Below are positions 1 through 12,438 of a DNA stretch of 64,000 bases, piece after piece. The DNA is from Atriophallophorus winterbourni (taxonomy: Eukaryota > Platyhelminthes > Trematoda > Plagiorchiida > Microphallidae). The notes beneath the pieces were generated by a model. The model was not told the origin of the DNA and made no database searches. It saw only the letters and a list, made by a program, of their open reading frames with translations. The position numbers were made by a program, and so were the translations under genes. Where the stretch lies: NCBI GenBank assembly GCA_013407085.1, contig JACCGJ010001892.1, positions 1 to 64,000 on the forward strand, read 5' to 3'. Numbering within the stretch: the stretch's first letter is position 1; every line of letters begins with the position of its first letter.

Positions 1-1500
1 ACCACACTTTTATATCGTCTGCGAACAGTACAGTCTTCCATTTGATGAGAGCCGATATGTCATTGACATAAAGCGCGAAGTTGATTGGTCCGAAGACGGA
101 TCCCTGAGGCACTCATTTGTCACGGTTACCAACTTCGATAGAGCACCGTCCACGGAGACTTGAACAAGCCGATGAGTCAGGTAATTTTCTAACCAGGCTA
201 ATTGTCTGCTAGTGATACCACAACGTTCCAGCTTCTGCAAGAGAATACTGTGGTTTGAACGGTCAAATGCTTTCGACATATCGGGGTAACATACATGGAT
301 GGTATCTCCAACATCTACTGCTCCAGTCCAGTCGTCAAGGGTGAGAAAAAGGTTAGTAAGGCACGATCCTTTTGAGTACCTTGGATACGGTGGACAACAA
401 GGTAACAGATCTGTAATTTGCGAGCTACGAACGGCTTTGAAAATCGGGGAGATTATACCAGATTTCCATTCAGTCGGTATGACTCTCTGCGACAGCGAGA
501 CGCAGAATAGCTGAGTCAGAGGTTCGCACAGAGATTGTGCACAATGCTCGAGTATATTCGGGGTAATTTGATCATAACCGGGGGATTTCTGGGATGCCAC
601 GATAGTGGAGTTCCCAGCACCCCTTCCTTGGTAATGGTTTTTGTTTTCAATGATAGAGGATGCGTTATTTATGGATCTAGTTGTATATCCACGATATCCG
701 TTGGAAAACATACTGTAGCATAATTATTTAACAAAACATACGCGGTGTCAGCTGCGTTTGTGGTTATTACAGAGGGCGTGCGCGAGGCCAAAACTTCTGG
801 TTTCACTGAAAACTGCTTGTTCACAATCTGGTATAGAAGCTTGGAATTCCGTTACATTTCAGACATTATGTCAGCTTGATACTGTATTTTGTTATCAGCA
901 ATAAGTTTAATGACCTGGATTCTTAGTTTACGAAAGGTCTCCCATGTGGCATCGGTGGTTAACCCTCGATGGTTTATCCAAGCCATATTTCGCAGTTTAA
1001 TCCACTCCCGAATGCGACTGCGGATTTTAATTTCGAATGCATTTCCACACTGTTTTGGTACGAATGCTGAGTTTCAGTCGATTTCCAGGTTAAGCTTGGT
1101 CAAAATGCTGGACCACTGCTTTTTTATGCTGATGCCTCCAATTTGCCAATTGATAATCAAACTTAGGGAGTTTGATAATTTAGATAGGCATACCTTCCTG
1201 ATGATTTCTGTTGTATCGTTTGTTCGCTCTGCTCGACATAGGTAGTCAAAATTCAAGACAAAATGGTCGCTCGACAATCGTATGTAATGTTTTCGACGGA
1301 CTCTTCTTTAGTTGTCAAAATCAGATCGAGCATTAAATGCATATCTCTCCCTCTATATCTTGTATTGCTTTCAACGTGATTATACATGGGAAATTCGTCG
1401 AACAGCTGCTGGAAGATGGCAGCAGTGGGGTTATGAGAAATTTTGTTAGTCTTCAGCAAGTTAGGTAGATTAAAGTCTCCCACGATCAAAATTTTCAAAT
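1..1500 (-). mobile_element. CR1/Jockey-like LINE, degenerate, cut by window edge
   Basis: Reading the minus strand from about 1,500 down to 1 gives a non-LTR retrotransposon. The endonuclease part (about 1,498-1,255) shows GDFNLPN, SNTRYRG and LDLILT, typical of the C-terminal half of APE-type endonucleases. The RT domain (about 711-1) shows SPGYDQITPNIL, PTEWKSG, DMSKAFDRSNHSILL and part of the palm. Frames are broken several times, including around 700-1,080, so it is a dead copy. The 5' end is truncated inside the endonuclease and the 3' part lies outside the window. A related copy, about identical over 889-1,080, sits at 8,990-10,262. Confidence 0.8.
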
Positions 1501-2050
1501 TTACTGTTTTAATTTTAATCCTGAATCACAGCTTTCATGTTGAACAACACGTTATTTTGTCGTTTAAGAGCTTACCGGAAGCTTTCCCGAAGCGAACGGA
1601 CATGCAATGCTGATGAGCTCACAAAAGTGCGAAACTCGAGTCTAGTGCTTCCATTATGGACCGTTGTGATACACTTTGTGAATAGTTCGATGGGCCTGGC
1701 ACGTATAAGTATTCACTAATAGCTTAGGATAACATTTGAATTTGCTGCACACAACCCTGACTGGATGATCCCAAATAAAATATAAATCGCATGGGGCTGC
1801 ATGTTTATATTTTCATAAACTTCGTTAAGCCCAAAAGTGTATCAACCTTAGTGTTATATGTACCGAACGTGGCTGAGTCAAGAGAACGCAGTTCGAGGCT
1901 AAGCGAAACCATGACTCACTTATGTGCCATAAGCTCTCTAGTAAGATCGGAAACTGGCAAAGGTTACTACCTGATCATCCAGACTGAAAGATGGCATAAT
2001 TGAACCATCTCAATTGAAACCACATGACGACGTAATATATAACATGTAAA
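1501..2050. other. No recognised feature
   Basis: This AT-rich stretch lies between a LINE copy and a ribozyme repeat. It contains only short unsupported open frames, and I see no domain, splice structure or repeat in it. Confidence 0.5.
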
Positions 2051-2400
2051 CTCATAAACTACCGAGATTTAATACTGACAGTTCGATAGACCCTGGTCCG
2101 GTAGATATTCCTTGAGCTTTATTGTGACTATCACGCTCGATTTCAAACGAATGATTTCTTCGACAAAATTGTTCAAAAAGAATAAACCTCTTACCAAAAA
2201 TCACATTACTTTGAATATCTAATTGAGAATATAGGATCAAAGTATTGTGTTGCTCACATCCCCATCCCATACACACCACTACCGGTTTCAGGCTGTTTGC
2301 CATCGTCAGGTGGAGACAGTAAGATCAGGTTCAGTGAGCCCTGAAACAGTTGAAAAGCGGTAAACAAAGTTGTATTTGTATGCCACTGTTATATAGGGTT
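2050..2400 (-). repeat. Hammerhead-bearing short repeat, copy 1
   Basis: On the minus strand this is a short interspersed unit. An upstream block (around 2,395-2,320) contains AACAGTGGCATACAA and a GTTTACC box, followed by a hammerhead ribozyme core and then a tail GGGATGTGAGCAACACAATA. The same block order recurs around 36.1, 52.4 and 54.0 kb. No coding capacity is seen. Exact element ends and a target-site duplication were not found. Confidence 0.6.
2274..2315 (-). ncRNA. Hammerhead ribozyme, type I-like, core intact
   Basis: Minus strand read 2,315 to 2,274: stem I strand CTCCAC, core CTGACGA, a stem II of GGC/GCC closing loop AAACA, core GAAA, a minimal self-complementary CCGG stem III, cleavage triplet GTA, then stem I strand GTGGTG. 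Stem I pairs at five of six positions. The first stem II position is U-U instead of the usual G-C, which should weaken activity. Such a tiny stem III is expected to act as a dimer. Family identity comes from the conserved core; activity is untested. Confidence 0.65.
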
Positions 2401-3490
2401 CTTACAAAGAACTACGATGTTCAAATACAGAATCACAAAGTGATTCCGGGCCAATATAGGATGTTACAAACCCTTGTTTGTTTCCGTGTTTAAGAAAAAT
2501 CACCGAGTTTAGTAAACTTGGGAGGGGATTATCTTTGGTATGAATTATATTGAATCTGACTTAGCTTGCGTCGTTGTGTTTTCGAAGTTCCAGTCTGGTC
2601 ATCTACCAGTAAAAAGGTAAATGCTTGTCTAGAAAAGTCCAACGTATTCTTAAAAGAATTCACAATTGTTTCACAGTCATGACGCCGAAGCATGTGTTGA
2701 ATAATACATCAAAGTAAACAAATATATTTACGTTAAAATGTATGGTTTCAGATATAAAACTCCTGAATATCCTTTGCATCTAACAACATATACCACCCGT
2801 TTTTGTATTCACTATATTGTAATGCTCTATCGGTTTGAAGTTACTTGACACCCAAAACAAGGTGTTTTTGTAGTAGCCAATACGACATCTTGCATGTGAA
2901 CTAGTTACGCGCGGTGAAAACCTTTGCCAAGTCCCAGCAGTTACAATTTGCTGGGCCAAGTGACAACTCATTCGACACTCTCTAATGTTTAAACTTGCAC
3001 TTATCCCGCTGTAATAACAAATTGTCGTCAGCCTAACTAACTTGCTTCCATATTTTGATTTCATCAGCAAAATTATCAAATAACACACGAAATTCCCGAA
3101 TATTGTACTCATATACAACAATAGCAGAAATAGTGTAAGAATCAGGTCTTTCAAAACTAAACTTAAGACGTCTATCTTTTTTGAAACTGCTTTCGTCGGA
3201 GTAAAATTTGACGTAGTGAAACTTAAAAACAAGCATCGGAACTGGTGAATCGTAACAAAAGTTATTTAATGAGTTCATTTTGAATCTGTTCCGGTCGTAA
3301 CAGAATCAAGATCTAGAGCAAGAACAAGCCCCGAAAGAAACAGCTGCCAACTATGTTCTTCAAAGCGAAATAACCACTCTCAACTGTGGTACTAAAACTG
3401 CCGTTTTGTCAACCGCACGGATCGGCGCACTAAACCATCGCATTCGCTTCTAAATCACTTCATTCAGTTGTAATTTCAAATTATAATCGA
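2401..3490. other. No recognised feature
   Basis: No supported gene or repeat was seen. The 150-codon minus-strand open frame at 2,780-3,232 has no recognisable motif, no splice context and a biased hydrophobic composition, so it is not called. Confidence 0.4.
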
Positions 3491-3499
3491 GGTGAAACA

Positions 3500-3895
3500 G
3501 GCTAGGCTGACAGTGGATACAGCTACACTGCTAGGGATCAAAGTTAGCCGTCTTTTGTATGTCACTATAAACAAAATTAAATAGCGCTTTCTGAAAGACA
3601 CCGGTGAGAATCTTAGTGTCATTTCACCTTTTGAAACCAAACGCAAGTGTCAGTCATGTCTGACTCCTCATGCGGCCAACGGTAGCCACATACCCACCTA
3701 TGGTCATTGTTTTCTCGCGGTAGACCTAAGCTTGGGAAGAACGTTCAACTGGATATTCACAATTGCAGACGTAAACATTCCGATCTTGGGTGCTGAGGTT
3801 TTGTCATATTTCAAGCTCGCTTCAGTTATAAGCCAAAAAGGCTTATCGATAAAACCACGAAGCAGAATTCTATTTTATCTTCCCTCTTATTCAAT
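3500..3895 (+). pseudogene. Orphan Gypsy aspartic protease fragment
   Basis: Conceptual translation in mixed frames gives SRLLYV, then DTGENLSVISP (active-site DTG), an AANG / TYGH block, and WIFTIADVNIPILGAEVLSYF. Each block has a counterpart in the same order in the Gypsy element at about 14,070-14,340 (DTGAELSVIPP, AANG, TYGQ, WIFTVADV). Sequence differences are numerous, so this derives from a different copy or subfamily. No gag or RT is attached. Confidence 0.65.
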
Positions 3896-3899
3896 CTTT

Positions 3900-4215
3900 C
3901 AAGCAATCTATGATACTACCATGCGTGCGCTTGGGTCCCAGATCCTTAGAATTGGCGATTTTAACCCATAACATAAACTTTGGCCTAACTAATGCTGTTT
4001 ATCCGATAAGATGGCTGAGAACTTCATCGAATGGACTCACATGTATGCCATGAACCAATATGTGAATGAGCTTACATGGTTTCACCAGGCCTGTTTACCA
4101 TTCGATTCTGGATGTGGTAATTTCTTCGAACTTAGAACTCAGATTTCAGAAAATTTTATGATAGAAAAAGCAAGCTCAACAGATTCTGATCGTGTGATTT
4201 CTTCAGTCAAATAGT
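3900..4215 (+). pseudogene. LINE endonuclease fragment
   Basis: RIGDFNP near 3,945-3,970, followed after a stop by a frame with NQYVNELTWFHQ and SDRVISSV, matches the order GDFN, Q.V.EPTR, SDH.VI of CR1-like APE endonucleases. It is plus-strand, broken by at least one stop, and lies immediately before a minus-strand LINE 3' fragment. No RT follows. Confidence 0.5.
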
Positions 4216-4264
4216 TTCAAGTGAAACAAATACTTACGGACAAAACATTACGACGTATATTCAA

Positions 4265-4680
4265 TCAAGAATGCGGAATGCCTGAAGCCTTCGAATGCCT
4301 TCGTCTTCGAGTGAGGCCATTGGTCTTAAGCCAGTTTTTAAGGTGATGATTTACAGAATGAAGGATTTTGAATGTCAACATAAGGTCACTACATATCCGA
4401 TGTTGGGTAAAATCGTGTATGTTCAGTTTTAACATTCGCTCTGTGAAAGGTAAATTTCTGTACTGGGAGACCAACTTTGTAGCATGATGATAAATCCTGT
4501 CGAGTAGTTCGATATCCTTCCTCAGCCATGGTGCCCAGGCTTGGATGGAATATTCCATAACAGGACGTATATACGTGTTAATTACCCGGGGTAGGGTTTC
4601 GGGCGTAAAAATCCGGAATATTCTTTTGAGAAGACTCAAGATACGGCAAGCTTATTGTACACCATCCGGCCAAATGACTT
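4265..4680 (-). mobile_element. LINE 3' fragment (C-terminal of RT ORF)
   Basis: The minus-strand frame starting at 4,639 reads LLKRIFRIFTPETLPRVI, YIRPVMEYSIQAWAPWL and RNLPFTERML, the thumb/C-terminal region of CR1-like RT proteins. The same region is seen at 25.4, 30.2, 46.9 and 50.7 kb. It is heavily 5' truncated, as expected for incomplete reverse transcription. Confidence 0.75.
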
Positions 4681-5029
4681 ATGAAGACAACTAATTATAT
4701 AAAAGGTTCACCTATTCTTCTTAACCATATTGAAATTCTTTCTGCTTTCCAGATGGATAATTACTTACCATATATGTAAACGTATTAATATTCACAAGCT
4801 CATCTTATAGCTTTTTGTAATATTCAACCTTATTATATTTCACAATAACCCTCTTCTTATAATAATTATATACCTCAAAGTTTATTTTATAATCCATATG
4901 TATCTCACTCCACTTATGAACCATACTTTAATCCTAATACCACGTTTTTTGAAACATATTAATTAAATTTTTAGCCAATAAAACTTTCTTTTGCACCCAC
5001 AAATCCTTAAACTTTCGAAGTTTGTGTTG

Positions 5030-6760
5030 TTCATTTTCTTGTCATCAATGCTAGATCAATTATACCTAAAATCCTATATACTAAAATCTTACCTTTTTTA
5101 AACATGTAGACATTTTTCTTATAATTGAATCCTGGACTCGTGATGATCACTTTGATTCAAAATTCATCATAACTAACTACCCGATATTTAGGAGAAACCG
5201 TACTCTAAAACGAAGTGGTGGTTGCCTTATTTATGTGCATTCAAGATTTATAGCTGATAGCATAACATCATAGAATTTGATGGAACTTGAAGATTTATTA
5301 TGGATAGAACTACCTATACTAGATCTTTTAATGGGTTGCATCTACTACCCACCTGGTTAAACTTCATGTAATCTAGAAACATTAATTCGAGCATTTATCG
5401 AAGCGTTTTTACATCATGCACGCCATAAACCTATAGCCAATGACTTTAACATGGTTAATTTAAACTGGCACGAACGAAGTTAAGTTAGCTCTCATACACA
5501 TTTTATGAAAACGCAGGACTTACTAGGTTACAAATAATTTATTGATAGACCGACTAGAAAGGGCAACATTCTTGACATAGACTTTACTTTAAATATTGAT
5601 CCAACCAATTTACCTATATTGCTTCTCTCTATAATGGGGATGATAAAATATTATCCTTCCATCTACCGTGCACGTGCAAACCTACCAATGAGGTCAAGAC
5701 TCTTCACAGTTACATCGATTGGAACCTACTTTCAGCACTTATGACGATTGAAGATTGGTCTTAATTCTTTCTTTCAAATGATTTTGAAACTATATATTCT
5801 ACATTCCATTCGAATATTATAAGTTTAATCCTTAAGAGCGCATAAAACAAACTAGGCTAAAAAATAAAAGAATTGTCTACAGTTGCAATAAACAATAATG
5901 ATATTTTTCCTTGTTTACGTTCCTGTTAACTATTAAGTGACCGCAAAATTATACTATACCACATGTTGAAAGTATCAGAAAATAGAACACTAAACAATTG
6001 TGATAAGCTAAAATCACTAGACACACTTTTAAAATCACGACAGTTAAACTCAGCTAGCAAAGTAGATTTTATTATTTAGGATAGAACTTATAATTATTCA
6101 TTAATAAGAATTACAGACCTTAATAGAATCTGTGAAGAATTTCTTATATATTTTAGCACTACATACAATACTGCTAACTATCAAGGTATCACTAGAAGAT
6201 TTTGGACACCTTGTGTATTACACACTATATGCATAAGTCTGGATGACATTAATGAAGTCTGCAAGCATACTATGTTGAGTATCGAGACAGAAAAATCAGG
6301 CATTCCACCTGCTATTTGCAGAATGGGTGGTGATGATTTCAATCTTCTCCTACTGAATTTGTTCAACACTTCAATGGAATCTGAAATCTTCTCTTTAGAA
6401 TGGAAATAAACTCTGTCGTTACACCCAGACATAAATCTGGCTCAAAGCACACGGAATAGAATTATCGCCCAACTAAACACACAGCAATAATATCTAAATT
6501 AATTGAAAAAATAGTGAAAAAAGCTATTTTAATTCACTTCTTTCCAAGTTTCTTCTTCAGAGCGCAACGTGGCTAAACTGTGTAATCTGCTTCCAAAATC
6601 TATAGTACTCAACTCCTCTTTAAATGAATTCAAATCACATCTGGTTTGCAATTTTCCTAATTTAGATGTTTCACCTGATAATATATATAATAATGGCATT
6701 CCTGGGTATCAATATTAGACAAAATTTCATAACGTTCCAATGAACATTCTATCGCTTTCG
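5030..6760 (+). mobile_element. CR1-like LINE, highly degenerate, internally deleted
   Basis: The plus strand holds remnants of the same family as 10,265-12,815. They include an endonuclease start with NARS and GGCLIYVHSRF (about 5,040-5,250), GCIYYPP near 5,335, DFNM near 5,445, then PPAICRMGGDDFNLLLLNLF and SLEWK (about 6,300-6,405). At about 6,540 the sequence jumps to the C-terminal block LCNLLPKSIVLNSSLNEFKS. Most of the RT palm is therefore missing. Many stops are present. Confidence 0.7.
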
Positions 6761-7019
6761 AGTATTTACTTGACAGCATAATTTCTCAATCCGCACCCAA
6801 ATGATACTCGCCCGGAGAAGAGCTCAACCTAGTGGAGTAAATTCCCTTCGCCTAGCGAGCAGAAAAACTGTTTATATTCAGGGTAGATCAAACTATTTCG
6901 AACAATTAAAATGAAAATGTTTGGAAAATCAACAACAAAGATCTTCACGCATCCTCTTTTTCTTCTCAATCGAAAGCAGAGGGGATAAAATGCCGTTTAA
7001 GCTTCATTACGGCAATTAC

Positions 7020-8700
7020 ATGGGTGACTTCTGCTGATAAGGCAAGCTCTGAGAGTAGAGGAACATCACTATATCACTTCGGGTATCAAGACCATTCGTC
7101 GCAACAAATACTGAATTGCTGTTCTGAAAGAAGCCCTTTCGGTAGAGAGTTCCAAGTGTTCACCACATGCGAGGATAGCGTGCTCGCATTACTCAGCTTC
7201 AGCCTTCTAGCTTCTGCAACTTAAGGTCATGTCCACGAGTCCTCGACTTACCTACTACTCGGAAGTACCGGAGGAACTCCTCTCCATATTGACCGAAAAG
7301 AATACGGCGTGTCAGGAGCAGGTCAAATCATTTCCTTCAAACTTCTAGGGGGTGGAGTTTCAGTGAGCTCCTTCTGTTCTCGTACGCGAGTTGCCACATT
7401 CCACGAACCATCTTAGTGCGTCTCCTTTGTACCCTCTTCAAAGAGCCGCATTCGCCTTTAGACTGATGAAATGCGACAGGTAGCCCATATTCTAACACAG
7501 GACAAACATAACCAAAAAACATCGTCTGAAAATTTTTCAAGGTATTGATCACAATTGAACGCCGAATCGCCCAGAGCACCCTGGTAGCGCTGCCTATTCT
7601 CCAACAAGTGTCAGCCTTGGACTTCAAGGAATCCATAACCAGAATCCTTAAGTCTTTTTCGACCGTCACCGCTTTAATAGGCTCACTTCCCTCGAAAGTA
7701 ATAACCAGCAGAGGTCCACAGTTTCAGATCATCCGTGATTAAATTACAATCGGTGGCTACCGTGTCCGAAATGTCATTCAAAAAAGTTTTGAATAACAAT
7801 GGGACAAAAGCTTATCCCGGGTGCAGTCCAGAGCTTACTATCATCTGTTAAGACAAAACTCCTTTCACGTTTACGCGGTTTTACCGCCCTGAGATAAATG
7901 CATCGATCCGCTTAAGAGGACACCCTCATGTGGTACAATCTGCAACCTTTTAAGTTTTCAAAAAATCACTAGATAACCACATGGACAAGTATGTTTATTA
8001 TGTTTGACAATAATCTAACAATATTTTGATATTTTTAACATCCGATTACATGTACATTTTTGTGGGTCTTGTAAAGCATAGCTTTTCACCTGGACATAAT
8101 CTATGAATAAATCTATGAATAAATGAATAAATACCTAGACCCTCAAGCTTGACGGGCAATCGGCGGTGGGGCACACCGTCAAACCCCTTACTGAGGTCAG
8201 TAAAAATGACATCGACCGCCTGACTAAAATCGGTCAAAGCACACCAACATTCTCGCGCCAGAAACGAATTACTTACACATGAGCGATTTTTGGTAAATCC
8301 ATGTTGTTGTGGTAAACAACGTGCACACTCCAAATGAAAGTGCTCTATTTTCCACTTGATCAACTTCTCTAAATAATTTTTATAGATCACAGAAGTTAGT
8401 GTGACCGGCCTGCAATTAGCAGGACCACTAGGGTCGTCACACTTAAACATAGGTTTTATAATACAATGTATCCTTTCTTATGGCAAGAGCCATAATGTTA
8501 CACATTTTTTAAACAAGCTGACCAGCGGATCGCACAACACGTTTGATTGTGCTCGTTAAACCAACGGATGAATATCCTCTGGTCTTGGCGCGGATTGTGT
8601 GTCTAACTGTTCCGACAGGAGTCTAACCGTCTCTACAACTACATCAAGATCAGACAGGACCTCATTCTTCTCAGAGAATGAAGGGATGCAAATAGTTTAA
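7020..8700 (-). mobile_element. LINE, third CR1-like family, degenerate
   Basis: Read on the minus strand. The RT N-terminal part (8,450-8,046) shows ANCRPVTLTSVIYKN, QQHGFTKNRSC and TDLSKGFDGVPHRRL. A decayed palm around 7,900-7,740 includes a TDDLKLW-like remnant of the FADD box. The C-terminal part (7,669-7,337) shows FFGYVCPVLEYGLP and RRRTKMVRGMWQLAYE. The last block is shared with the fragment at 63.2-63.8 kb, showing a distinct family. It is not functional because of stops and frame changes. Confidence 0.75.
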
Positions 8701-8984
8701 CCATTGTTCAACCTTGAAATTTCTTGAAAATGTACATACTACAATCTGATTGTACAAACCTTTTGGAAATCATTGATCTTGATTAACATGCTTTGGAATT
8801 CAAAAAATATTTTTTTTTATTTATTTATTCATTTATATTGTTTTGATGAATTTTTTGTGGTTGTTAAGTGACTCCTACATCTGAAAATTCAAAGATCGAC
8901 ATTTAGCGACTTTGGTTGTAACAATCTCATTATGACGGTTGGCCCATGATTAACTTTGACCTTTGGAAATTGAAAATAATGATG

Positions 8985-10262
8985 CGATTTCCTAGGGACG
9001 CATAAACGCTGTGATGGGTGGTGTTCCCGGCAGATCCTTCTGGAGAATTTCGCAGTCTTCTGACTTACTTATCTTTGACCACACTTTTATATCGTCCGCG
9101 AACAGTACGATCTTGCATTTGATGAGAGCCGGTATGTCATTAGCATAAAGCGCGAAGAGGATTGGTCCGAGGACGGATCCCTGAGGCACTCAACTTGTCA
9201 CGGCTACCGACTTCGATAGATCACCGTCCACAGAGACTTGAACAAGCCGATCAGTCAGGTAATTTTCTAACCATGCTAACAGACTGCCAGTGATACCACA
9301 AACGTTCCCACATAGCTTCTGCAAGAGAATACTTGGTTTAAACGGTCAAATGCTCCGACATATCGAGGTAACTACAAGTATGATCCGCCACATCTACTGC
9401 CGAGTCCAGTCGTCAGAGTGAGAAAATGTTAGTAAGCAGAGTATCCTCCCTCTTTTGAAATCCATGTTGCGCTCACCAGGAAAAAAGTCCTATTTCCTCA
9501 AGGTGGATTTGCTCAGTTTGTTTGCCACGATCCTTTGTTGTCCGTGGATACGCCGGACAACAAGGTACAGGTCTGTAATTTGCGAGCTCCGAACGAACCT
9601 TTGAATCGGGGAGATTATCCAGATTTCCATCGTCGGTATGACATTTGGGGTCTACAGCTAATCGGGCAAATAGCGGGGGGGGGGGGGGGGGGGGGGGAGT
9701 CGGAGGTTCGTCAAAAGAGATTGTGCACAATGCTTGAGTTTGTCGGTTAATTTAATCATAATCAGGGGTTTTCTGGCATTCCACGATAGTACAGTTCCCA
9801 GTACCTCTTCCTTGGTAATGTTTTTTGTGTTCAATGATAGAGGATGAGTTATTTATGGATCTAGTTGTATATACACGCTATCTTTTGGAAAACCTTCTGT
9901 AGCATAATTATTGAACAAAACATTCACGGTGTCAGCTGCGTTTGTGGTTATTACAGAGGGCGTCCGCAAGGCCGCAACTCCAGGTTTCACTGAACACCTC
10001 TTGTTCACAATCTCGTATAGAAGCTTGTAATTCCGTTTTATTTTGGACATTATGTCAGCTTGATACTGTATTTTGTTATCAGCAATAAGTTTAATGACCT
10101 GGTTTCTTAGTTTTCAAAAGGTCTTTTATGTGGCATCGGTGGTTAACCCTCGATGGTTTATCCAAGCCATATTTCGCAGTTTAATCCACTTCCGAATGCG
10201 ACTGCGGATTTTAATTTCGAATGCATTTCCACACTGTTTTGGTACGAATGCTGATTTGAGTC
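8985..10262 (-). mobile_element. CR1-like LINE, second copy of the 1-1,500 family
   Basis: The minus-strand frame at 9,189-8,992 gives PQGSVLGPILFALYANDI and VLFADDIKVW, the RT box with catalytic ADD, and then stops matching after LQKDL. 9,190-10,260 corresponds closely to 120-1,080 of the first copy but carries different indels and a 23-nt G run. Both ends are truncated: the 3' end near 9,020 and the 5' end at about 10,262, where an oppositely oriented LINE begins. Confidence 0.8.
9675..9697 (+). repeat. Poly(G) run, 23 nt
   Basis: Uninterrupted G homopolymer inside the dead LINE. The first copy of this LINE (about 515-520) has no such run, so it arose after duplication or is a sequencing/assembly artefact. 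It could form a G-quadruplex. Confidence 0.9.
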
Positions 10263-10493
10263 GATTTTCCCCGGCTTTTGATCTCTTACTTGGATGCATC
10301 TACTATCCACCAGCTACTATTCTTTCATCGCTTCAACGCTTAACTGATTGTTTCATAGAAGCCTCTGTTCACCCTTGCCGCTATAAATTAATTGCAGGAG
10401 ATTTCAACATGCCTTCACTTAACCAGGTAGAATGCAACGACATAAATCTTAATTCTTTTTCCAATACCGTCAAGCTATTAGGTTTTACACAGT

Positions 10494-12239
10494 TTGTTGA
10501 TAAACCAACACGCAATAAAAAATATTCTCGACCTTGTCTTTACTTTGAATATCACACCTTCAAACCTGAACGTATCTCCGTCATTTTTTAATGGAGATCA
10601 TAACATTATATCTTTTGAATTGAGTTGCAATCGCATAATAACTAGTGCTAAAAAGCCACATATAATTACACACATAGATTGGAAAATATTTAAAAACCTC
10701 ATTAGAAATGAAGATTGGACTGATTTTTTCCTTTCTGACAATTTTAATGTAACCTCAAAAATCTTTCATAATAAACTTAGTGACTTACTACAGAAATCTT
10801 CTACAAAACATGCTAGACACCCGAAACTGAGTAAAGCTCATAAGTTAGAAAAACGCATTGCTTATTTAGCATCACATGCTCGTAATAAGCATGACATATC
10901 TTCCCTTTTGCACGCGTATGAACTATTCGACAAACTAGTACAAATTATGAACCATAAACTGATTTCTGATGAGTCTACAGCCCTCAAGTCTAGTAAAAAA
11001 CAGAAAGCATTATCTAAATTAATGATCGTTAGGGCATCGGAAAATTCAGATAAGATAAACTACATCATTAAACAGGATCAACATGGTAACAATTGCACAG
11101 TAATAACTGAGCCTTTTGCTATTTGCGAAGAATTTCTTTTATTTTTCAATGCTTCATATAATAATAACTCTTATCCAGAGGTAATCATACACCCTACATG
11201 CAATACATTAGACACAATTACAATTAATACCTTCGACATACGTAAAGTTTGTAATCAAGTTACAATCTCCTACAAACTTGATGAAACAGGTTTCGTACCA
11301 GCAATATGCAAAATTGGATCTGAAGACTTCTTCTTATTACTACTCAATCTCTTTAATACGTCTATCAAATCAGGAACTTTCCCCTTAGAATGGAAACATT
11401 CCGTTGTCATTCCGCGACATAAGTCCGGATCACTACATACAGTTACGAATTATCGACCCATTAATCACACACCACTTCTAGCTAGAATATTTGAGAAGCT
11501 TGTCAGACAGGCCACCCTAGCATACTTGACGCCAAACTATTTCATATCAAACCAGCACGGATTTCTCAACAGAAAATCTTGCATCACTTGTCAACTAGAA
11601 TTTTTAAATCACGTGACACAATCACTAGATTCAAACCTTGGAGTCATAGTTGTATTCATTGATATTATGAAAGCTTTCGACAGAGTCCCGCATAATCTGC
11701 TCCTCACAAAATTATCTGCTGTAGGTATTACTGGAAACCTACTTTCGTGGTTCAAATCTTTTCTCACTGGTCGCACCTTTTCGGTAGATGTAAATGGCTA
11801 CCGTTCTAGAACTTTGCCAATTCCAAGCGGAGTCATACAAGGAAGTGTTCTAGGTCCACTACTCTTCTTAATATTTATCAACGATATACTATCTGTCATA
11901 ACACACTGTAAGATCTTTTTGTTTGCAGATGATGTAAAAGTCGCCATAGCCTTTCCATCTAACCAGACTAACGACTTTATATCGAAATTGAACCAAGACC
12001 TGGATGCTCTACTTCAATGGAGTACTCGAAACGGTCTTGAGTTCTCCACCAATAAATCAACTTTCATAAATTTCAAGTGTATCATACCAAAAGATTCGAT
12101 CATCCTAAATAATACACCACTACAACCAGCACAATGTGTACGTGATTTAGGTTATCGATATTCTGGATCATTTACATTTCATGAACAAATTTGCTACTTG
12201 ATATATAAAACAAAAAAAGAATATAGGTTTACTTCATAG
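10494..12239 (+). pseudogene. LINE endonuclease-reverse transcriptase, long open part
   Basis: This 581-codon frame starts in the endonuclease C-terminus (LDLVFTLNI, NGDHNIISFEL at about residues 13-45) and covers most of the RT. Blocks in order are FPLEWKHSVVIPRHKSG, NYRPINHTPLL, QHGFLNRKSC, VVFIDIMKAFDRVPHNLL, GVIQGSVLGPLLFLIFIND and KIFLFADDVKV, with the catalytic Asp pair at about 11,928-11,933. It lacks the N-terminal endonuclease in frame and ends prematurely near 12,239. The missing C-terminal segment continues in another frame. It is therefore a defective copy, although the palm motifs are intact. Confidence 0.85.
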
Positions 12240-12438
12240 ATTCATCTCTCTGTCCCAGTGCAAGCTGGAACTTTACAAGTTACATACACTACCTTTATTA
12301 GATTACTGCAACATTATATCTAGTAACATTACTCGGTCTGATAGCTATGCTTTAGAAGGCATCCAACGTTCTTTCACACGATCCATTACCACCAGTTCGG
12401 ATAAGCATTCATATAAGGAAAGATGTCAGATTCTAGGA

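Noticed and set aside
2780..3232. 150-codon minus-strand open frame
   Set aside because: Low-complexity hydrophobic composition typical of AT-rich non-coding DNA, no motif and no support from neighbours.
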